A stretch of DNA of 8,232 nucleotides from an uncultured Leucobacter sp. (GTDB taxonomy: Bacteria > Actinomycetota > Actinomycetes > Actinomycetales > Microbacteriaceae). Both the position numbers and the translations under genes were made by a program. The first letter of the stretch is position 1. Each line of letters begins with the position of its first letter. Where the stretch lies: contig CAMFIY010000114.1 of NCBI GenBank assembly GCA_945952575.1, forward strand, positions 1 through 8,232. The letters are read 5' to 3'. Below the pieces are notes generated by a model. The model searched no databases. It saw only the letters and a list, made by a program, of their open reading frames with translations, and was not told the DNA's origin. Below are positions 4,131-8,232 of the stretch, in pieces.

Positions 4131-4146
4131 CATCGCTACGGCGATG
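4131..4146 (+). other. RNA hairpin with cUACGg tetraloop
   Basis: CATCGC (4131-4136) pairs with GCGATG (4141-4146) around TACG, giving C(UACG)G, one of the exceptionally stable UNCG tetraloops. It lies 15 nt after the stop of the 58-aa gene and has no U-tract. It could be a weak terminator, an RNA-processing or stability element, or part of a cos region. Confidence 0.5.
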
Positions 4147-4194
4147 ACCCCAAAGTCGAGCTCCGGCAGTGATCTGTCCCCCTCCGGATGACGA

Positions 4195-4219
4195 TGTCCC
4201 ACTGTCCCGCATGTCCCAC
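4195..4219 (-). repeat. reverse cluster of G(T/C)GGGACA repeats (3 copies)
   Basis: On the plus strand TGTCCCAC (4195-4202), TGTCCCGC (4203-4210) and TGTCCCAC (4212-4219) stand almost head to tail. They are GTGGGACA, GCGGGACA and GTGGGACA on the minus strand. A degenerate fourth copy, TGTCCCCC, lies at 4175-4182. They occupy the non-coding strip directly before the terS ribosome-binding site. Confidence 0.75.
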
Positions 4220-4226
4220 CGCTGAC

Positions 4227-4233
4227 GGAGGTG
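4227..4233 (+). promoter_or_regulatory. ribosome-binding site of terS
   Basis: GGAGGTG ends 6 nt before ATG 4240. This favours ATG 4240 over the GTG at 4231, which lies inside the site itself, and over ATG 4246. Confidence 0.7.
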
Positions 4234-4239
4234 GTCATC

Positions 4240-4737
4240 ATGGCCATGTCTCCCGAGGAGAAGCGTCAGCGTGAACGCGAGCGCAAGGCGCGTCAGCGTG
4301 CGGAAAAGCGGGAGGCGGCGGCGCTTGAAGCGCTCCCGCAGATTGGCCCTCGTTCTCGTGCTCAGCGTGGGACAAAGGGTGGGACATTTGGTGGGACAGA
4401 AAGTGGGACAGCGGGACACGAGGATCTCGACAGATTGTCGAACTCCGCGGCGGCCGCGGAGGTGATCGCTGACCTGGATGTGCCGAAGTGGGCGCGGTGG
4501 CGGGTGGCGCTGATCCTGCAGCTGGCATCTGACCTGGACGCGCCGATGGCGATACCGCAGCGTGCGGGTCTCGCTGCTCGGTATGAGGCGAATCTCGAGG
4601 CGCTGATCGCAGCGTGCAAGCCGCGTGAGCGCGACGAGCTCGATGAGCTGCGTCGCTCGTTCTACCGCGGAGGTGTCGATGGCATCGACGACGACCCGGA
4701 AGCGCCCCAGCGGCGCACAGTCCGCAATAAGGCGTAG
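4240..4737 (+). CDS. terS: probable terminase small subunit
   Basis: A 165-aa protein directly before, and overlapping, the large terminase. TerS recognises the packaging site and stimulates TerL. Residues 5-30 are a highly charged basic helix (EEKRQRERERKARQRAEKRE). Residues 40-60 are a flexible Gly/Thr stretch (RGTKGGTFGGTESGTAG) made by a 12-bp DNA repeat. Residues 66-145 are mostly helical, with KWARWRVALILQLASDL (83-99) and ALIAACKPRERDELDELRR (121-139) as likely oligomerisation helices. The C-terminus is acidic then basic. I cannot match it to a TerS family with certainty; the call rests on gene order, size, helical content and the embedded repeats. Start fixed by GGAGGTG at 4227-4233. 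The last 59 nt overlap terL. All five threonines visible in the protein (four in the repeats, one near the end) use ACA, rare in the neighbours. Confidence 0.65.
   Translation: MAMSPEEKRQRERERKARQRAEKREAAALEALPQIGPRSRAQRGTKGGTFGGTESGTAGHEDLDRLSNSAAAAEVIADLDVPKWARWRVALILQLASDLDAPMAIPQRAGLAARYEANLEALIAACKPRERDELDELRRSFYRGGVDGIDDDPEAPQRRTVRNKA
4367..4418 (+). repeat. forward cluster of G(T/C)GGGACA repeats inside terS (5 copies)
   Basis: GTGGGACA occurs at 4367-4374, 4379-4386, 4391-4398 and 4403-4410, with a period of exactly 12 bp. GCGGGACA follows directly at 4411-4418. The 4-nt spacers differ (AAGG, TTTG, GAAA), so only the octamer is conserved. The array reads in frame as repeats of Gly-Thr plus variable residues. 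Orientation is opposite to the cluster at 4195-4219. Confidence 0.85.
4669..4675 (+). promoter_or_regulatory. ribosome-binding site of terL
   Basis: GGAGGTG ends 3 nt before ATG 4679 (5 nt counted from GGAGG) and decides that start, inside the terS coding region, over a GTG at 4625. Confidence 0.7.
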
Positions 4738-6238
4738 CCCTCGAGTTCCGCGCCCGAAGGGGCACATGGTCCCACGGGTGTTCACGCCGCCGCGACGGAA
4801 GCTCACACCTCGCACGAGTGCCGGCTACGCGGCGGTGCACTTCGCGATGTGGCTGCACATTCAGCTAGCCGGGACGCGCTTCGAGGAGCTCGCGCCGAAG
4901 TTGAATCCGTGGCAGCGCTGGTTCTTGATCCACGCGCTCGAGCTGAACCCGGATGGGTCGTACCGGTTTAAGACGGTGCTGCTGTGGGTGGCTCGGCAGA
5001 ACGGTAAGACGTTCATCGTCGCGCTGCTGATCCTGTTCCGCATGTTCATCGACGGTGATGCGCAGGTCATGGGCGTCGCTCAGAAGCTCGCCACCGCGAA
5101 GAAGACGTACGAGCATGCGCAGAAGATCATCAACGCGATACCGCGCCTCGCGCGCGAGCTTGATCCGCACAAGCCCTTCAGCTCGGTAAACGGGGAACTG
5201 TGGTTCCAGCTGTCGGGCGGACAACGCTACTGGGTCGACTCCGCTGAGAACGGCGGACGAGGCCTGACCTTCGACCTCGTCTTCGTCGACGAGATCCTCA
5301 AGCACAAGACCTTCAAGGCATGGTCGGCTCTCTCGAAGACAACCGCTGCTCGTCGGCGGTCGCAACTCATCGCGGCCGCCAACGCCGGGGACATGGACGC
5401 GATAGTCCAGCGTCACCTGCACAAGATGGCGATCGACGCGATCGAAGCAGACGACGACGAGACGAGCATCGGTCTGTTCTGGTGGTCGCCGCCGCCGGGG
5501 ATGCCGCTCGACGGCCCTGAGGCGAGGGCGTACTCGAACACATCGATGAACTACAACCTGCCGCAGGAGAACCTCGCGGCGTACTACGTCTCGGACCCGG
5601 CGCCCGTTTTCGCATCCGAGGTGGGGAACGTGTTCGTCGACTCGTCGGTCGGCGGGCCATTCCAGCCGGGGAAGTGGGCGGAGGGATTCGATCGACTCTC
5701 GAAGCGCAAGGCCGGCGGAGACGTCTACCTGTGCGTTGAGGTATCGCACGATCGGAGCTGGGCACACATCGCGTTTGCCGCGTACCGGGACGACGGGCTC
5801 GTGCACGTCGGGATTATGGCGTCAAAACCGGGGACGGACTGGGTGGTGCCGTGGCTGCAGAGCCCGGAGCGCACCTTCATTCCTGCAGGGATCACCTTCC
5901 AGACCAAGGGCGCTCCGGTGTCGTCGCTGATCACCGAGTTCAAGGACGCGGGAATCGATGTCATCGACTGGGGTGGCCCCGACCTGGGGCGCGCTGCCGG
6001 CCTACTTCTCGACGGGGTGAACCTCGGCAAGATCAAGCACCGCAATCAGCCGGTCCTGGACGTGGCGGCCGGTTCGGCGGTGATGAAGAGCCTCGGCGGC
6101 GGGTACGTCGTCGATGCGAAGAACTCACCCGGCGACGCATCCCCGCTGTGGGGGGTAGCCGGTGCGCACTGGCTGCTGAAGAACCCGCCCGAGCAGTTTG
6201 TCTCGGCGTACGAAGACAACGACCTGATGGTCGCCTAG
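4679..6238 (+). CDS. terL: terminase large subunit
   Basis: The 519-aa packaging motor. It hydrolyses ATP to drive DNA through the portal and cuts the concatemer. Residues 1-45 are a basic N-terminal extension. The ATPase domain spans about 75-260: an adenine-binding Q-motif region NPWQRWF (76-82), Walker A ARQNGKT (105-111), Walker B LVFVDE (200-205, with catalytic Asp204-Glu205) and the coupling motif IAAANAGD (231-238). The RuvC/RNase H-like nuclease domain follows from about 345. It shows CVEVSHDRSW (352-361) with acidic Glu354 and Asp358, DWGGPDLG (430-437) as a probable second acidic site, and VVDAKNSPGD (477-486) as the third. Length and order fit the HK97/actinophage-type large terminases. 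ATG 4679 is chosen for its GGAGGTG site, giving a 59-nt overlap with terS and coupled translation. No frameshift or missing motif is seen. The stop TAG is part of the next ribosome-binding site (AGGAGG, 6237-6242). Confidence 0.97.
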   Translation: MASTTTRKRPSGAQSAIRRSPRVPRPKGHMVPRVFTPPRRKLTPRTSAGYAAVHFAMWLHIQLAGTRFEELAPKLNPWQRWFLIHALELNPDGSYRFKTVLLWVARQNGKTFIVALLILFRMFIDGDAQVMGVAQKLATAKKTYEHAQKIINAIPRLARELDPHKPFSSVNGELWFQLSGGQRYWVDSAENGGRGLTFDLVFVDEILKHKTFKAWSALSKTTAARRRSQLIAAANAGDMDAIVQRHLHKMAIDAIEADDDETSIGLFWWSPPPGMPLDGPEARAYSNTSMNYNLPQENLAAYYVSDPAPVFASEVGNVFVDSSVGGPFQPGKWAEGFDRLSKRKAGGDVYLCVEVSHDRSWAHIAFAAYRDDGLVHVGIMASKPGTDWVVPWLQSPERTFIPAGITFQTKGAPVSSLITEFKDAGIDVIDWGGPDLGRAAGLLLDGVNLGKIKHRNQPVLDVAAGSAVMKSLGGGYVVDAKNSPGDASPLWGVAGAHWLLKNPPEQFVSAYEDNDLMVA

Positions 6239-6248
6239 GAGGCACCGC

Positions 6249-6458
6249 ATGTCCGCATATGGACGCCTGATCCCGCGCCGGAGGGTGCTGGTGAACCTCA
6301 CCACGGGCCAGGCCATCGACGGTGTCCTGGTTCGCCAAGCGGGACCACTGTTGATGCTCGCCAACGCGACCCTGCTCGAACCGAACGCCGAACCTACTCA
6401 GCTGGACGGGGAGGCCGTGATCGAACGCGACCGGGTCGCCTTCGTCCAGGCTCTGTGA
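6249..6458 (+). CDS. 69-aa Sm/SH3-barrel-like phage protein
   Basis: AGGAGG (6237-6242) precedes the ATG by 6 nt and overlaps the terL stop. The sequence is almost all beta-strand: RRRVLVNLTTGQAIDGVLVR (10-29), then PLLMLANATLLEP (33-45), then DGEAVIERDRVAFVQAL (53-69). The order of a strand pair around Thr-Gly, a strand ending LANA, and a last pair with Gly-Glu-x-Val-Ile and Val-Ala-Phe-x-Gln matches the small Sm-like or SH3-like barrels often encoded between terL and portal in actinophages. Their role is not established; a head-assembly or packaging accessory is a reasonable guess from position. The next gene starts 10 nt later with the same AGGAGGCACCG leader. Confidence 0.75.
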   Translation: MSAYGRLIPRRRVLVNLTTGQAIDGVLVRQAGPLLMLANATLLEPNAEPTQLDGEAVIERDRVAFVQAL

Positions 6459-6468
6459 GGAGGCACCG

Positions 6469-8232
6469 ATGGTCTTCGCTGTCTCCGGCGGTTCGCTCCG
6501 CTCACTTGAGCGGCCGTTGAAGCCGTCGTCGTTCGACATCCAGATCGCGCCTGAGCTCACGCTCACGTATGCGGAGATCTATCGGCGTCAGCCGGAGGTG
6601 CGCACGGTCGTCGATTTCCTCGCTCGCAACATCGCGCAGCTGTCGCTGCACACGTTCCAACGCGTTGGGGAGACAGACCGTAAGCGCCTGCGGGATCACC
6701 CACTCGCGGTGCTGCTCGGGCGTCCGAACGCGAACACGACGCCGTACCGGTTCATGCGCGCACTCGTCGCGGATCGCGGGATCTACGACGTCGCGTACTG
6801 GCTCAAGTCCAGCGACCCCGACACGGGGAAGCCGGCGCTGATCCGTCTGCCTCCTCGGAAGGTGAAGCCCGACGGTGACGACTGGCTTGAGCCTGAGAAG
6901 TTCGTGCTGAAGGGCGACCAGGGGAAGGCCGAGTTCGCGGCGAAGGACGTCGTCTACTTCCGGGGGTACAACCCCGTGGATCCTCGCGTTGGTCTGTCGC
7001 CGATGGAATCGCTGCGACGGATACTGTCGGAGTCGTACGAGGCGAGCCGCATGCGCGAGCAGGTGCTCCGGAACGGTGCCCGCGTCTCCGGCTACATCGA
7101 GCGTCCGAAGGATGCCGGCGACTGGTCACCGGAAGCTCGCGGTCGGTTCAAGTCGGGGTGGCGCGCTCAGTACACGGGGCATTCGGCGACTGAGGGCGGC
7201 GGCACACCGGTGCTCGAGGACGGCATGAAGTTCGTCCCGGCGTCGCAGAACGCGGTCGATCTTCAGTACGTGGAAGCGCGGATGCTGACCCGCGAGGAGG
7301 TGGCCGCGGCTTACCACATCCCGCCGCCGATGGTTGGGATCCTCGACAAGGCGACGTTCTCCAACATCGAGCAGCAGCACAAGATGCTCTACCAGGACAC
7401 CTTGGGGCCTTGGCTTCAGGAGATCCAGCAGGAGATCATCCTGCAGCTGCTGCCGGACTTCGAGAACACCGACGGCATCTACGTCGAGTTCAATCTCGCG
7501 GAGAAGCTGCGTGGGTCGTTCGAAGAGCAGGCGGCATCGCTCTCCTCGAGCGTCGGTCGCCCGTTCATGACCGCGGACGAGGCGCGCGGACGCCTGAACC
7601 TGCCATCGCTGGGTGGCGATGCTGCAGCGCTGGTAACTCCGCTGAACGTGCTGACGGGTGGACAGGCGTCGCCTCGGGACTCCGGATCACAGAACCGGGC
7701 GGGGGGCCCAAGACCGTCCGTGAAGGCGGCGGGGCGAGCTATGAAGTCGGCGGATGTCGACCCGTCCGAGCATGTCCGCGCGGTCGAGAACGTCTTGAAG
7801 CGCTTTTACGGGCGGCAGCGTGACGTCGTGCTGAGTCGGCTCGGCGCGAAGGCGTCCGGGTCGTGGTGGGATGCGGCGCGGTGGGACGACGAGCTGACAG
7901 CTGATCTGTTCCGCGTGGCCGTTTCCACGACCGGGAAGATCGGCAAGGAGCAGGCCGCGGCGCTCGGCTTCTCTGGTTCGGACTACGACGAGGAACGCAC
8001 GCTGGCTTTCCTGCAGGCAGTGGCGAAGTCGCGGGCGACCGCGATCAACGCGACGACGAAGCAGCGACTGGACGATGCGCTCGACGAGGACGAGCCGGAT
8101 CCGGGTCAGGTGTTTGACGAGGCGCTCTCGGCGCGCACTGCCAGCGGGTCGACGGCGCTGGTCTCGGCACTGGCAGGTTTCGCGGTGATGGAGGCCGGGA
8201 AGCAGCTGGTCGGTTCGAAGGCGACGAAGACG
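6469..8232 (+). CDS. HK97-family portal protein with C-terminal MuF-like extension (3' end off the window)
   Basis: ATG 6469 follows AGGAGG (6458-6463). The frame is open for 588 codons to the window end, with no stop, so the C-terminus is missing. Residues 1-395 are an HK97-type portal, the dodecameric ring at the capsid vertex through which DNA enters and to which the tail attaches. Recognisable parts are a clip/wing region with HPLAVLLGRPNANTTPYRF (about 80-98), GLSPMESLR (175-183) followed by a long helix, and HIPPPMVGILDKATFSNIEQ (283-302), typical of the family. A Gly/Ser/Pro linker (about 398-424) joins a helical domain from about residue 425 with charged and Ala-rich helices. Its VAKSRATAINATTKQRL and TALVSALAGFAVMEAG resemble the head-morphogenesis (MuF/gp7-like) proteins normally encoded as the next gene. 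The portal part is clear; the fusion is inferred. Confidence 0.9.
   Translation, partial: MVFAVSGGSLRSLERPLKPSSFDIQIAPELTLTYAEIYRRQPEVRTVVDFLARNIAQLSLHTFQRVGETDRKRLRDHPLAVLLGRPNANTTPYRFMRALVADRGIYDVAYWLKSSDPDTGKPALIRLPPRKVKPDGDDWLEPEKFVLKGDQGKAEFAAKDVVYFRGYNPVDPRVGLSPMESLRRILSESYEASRMREQVLRNGARVSGYIERPKDAGDWSPEARGRFKSGWRAQYTGHSATEGGGTPVLEDGMKFVPASQNAVDLQYVEARMLTREEVAAAYHIPPPMVGILDKATFSNIEQQHKMLYQDTLGPWLQEIQQEIILQLLPDFENTDGIYVEFNLAEKLRGSFEEQAASLSSSVGRPFMTADEARGRLNLPSLGGDAAALVTPLNVLTGGQASPRDSGSQNRAGGPRPSVKAAGRAMKSADVDPSEHVRAVENVLKRFYGRQRDVVLSRLGAKASGSWWDAARWDDELTADLFRVAVSTTGKIGKEQAAALGFSGSDYDEERTLAFLQAVAKSRATAINATTKQRLDDALDEDEPDPGQVFDEALSARTASGSTALVSALAGFAVMEAGKQLVGSKATKT

Noticed and set aside
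4367..4418. Regular 12-bp repeats as a CRISPR array
   Set aside because: The repeat word is 8 bp with 4-nt spacers and lies in an open reading frame; far too short for CRISPR, and no cas genes are present.
4865..5806. 313-codon open frame on the minus strand
   Set aside because: Antisense shadow of terL, caused by high-GC codon bias; rich in Arg and low complexity, without recognisable motifs.

Overview
The window is a piece of a temperate, tailed (siphovirus-like) actinobacteriophage or prophage. G+C-rich sequence, strong G/C third-position codon bias, GTG starts, ATGA/TGATG stop-start overlaps and the protein families all point to a high-GC Actinomycetota host. A Microbacteriaceae-like host is my inference from the style of the small proteins; no host gene is visible that would prove it.

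Left block (1-1672): a small helix-turn-helix protein runs leftward off the window edge (minus strand). A divergent control region (186-256) separates it from a rightward, translationally coupled string: a 46-aa C2H2-like mini-protein, two small unknown proteins, and a complete tyrosine integrase with all six catalytic residues. A strong hairpin (1745-1776) closes this transcript. A gene-free stretch of about 300 bp after the integrase is the best candidate place for attP.

Middle block (1979-4115): many very small rightward genes. They are a DUF7455-like Cys/His protein, a 40-aa CxxC protein, a phage tRNA-Gly(UCC), two small membrane proteins, a basic 54-aa protein, a 32-aa zinc-ribbon peptide, an HNH endonuclease, and two acidic or unknown proteins. 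From 2803 to 3618 the genes are chained by 1-4 nt overlaps.

Right block (4116-8232): the DNA packaging and head module. It holds a probable small terminase, a clear large terminase (Walker A/B ATPase plus nuclease), a 69-aa Sm/SH3-barrel-like protein, and an HK97-type portal open to the window end that appears to carry a C-terminal MuF-like region. HNH endonuclease, TerS, TerL and portal in this order is the classical arrangement of HK97-like phages.

The most interesting signal is a set of eight copies of G(T/C)GGGACA in two clusters. Three sit in reverse orientation just upstream of terS. Five sit in forward orientation inside terS, four of them spaced by exactly 12 bp. This two-cluster layout looks like a terminase recognition (cos/pac) site built partly into coding sequence.
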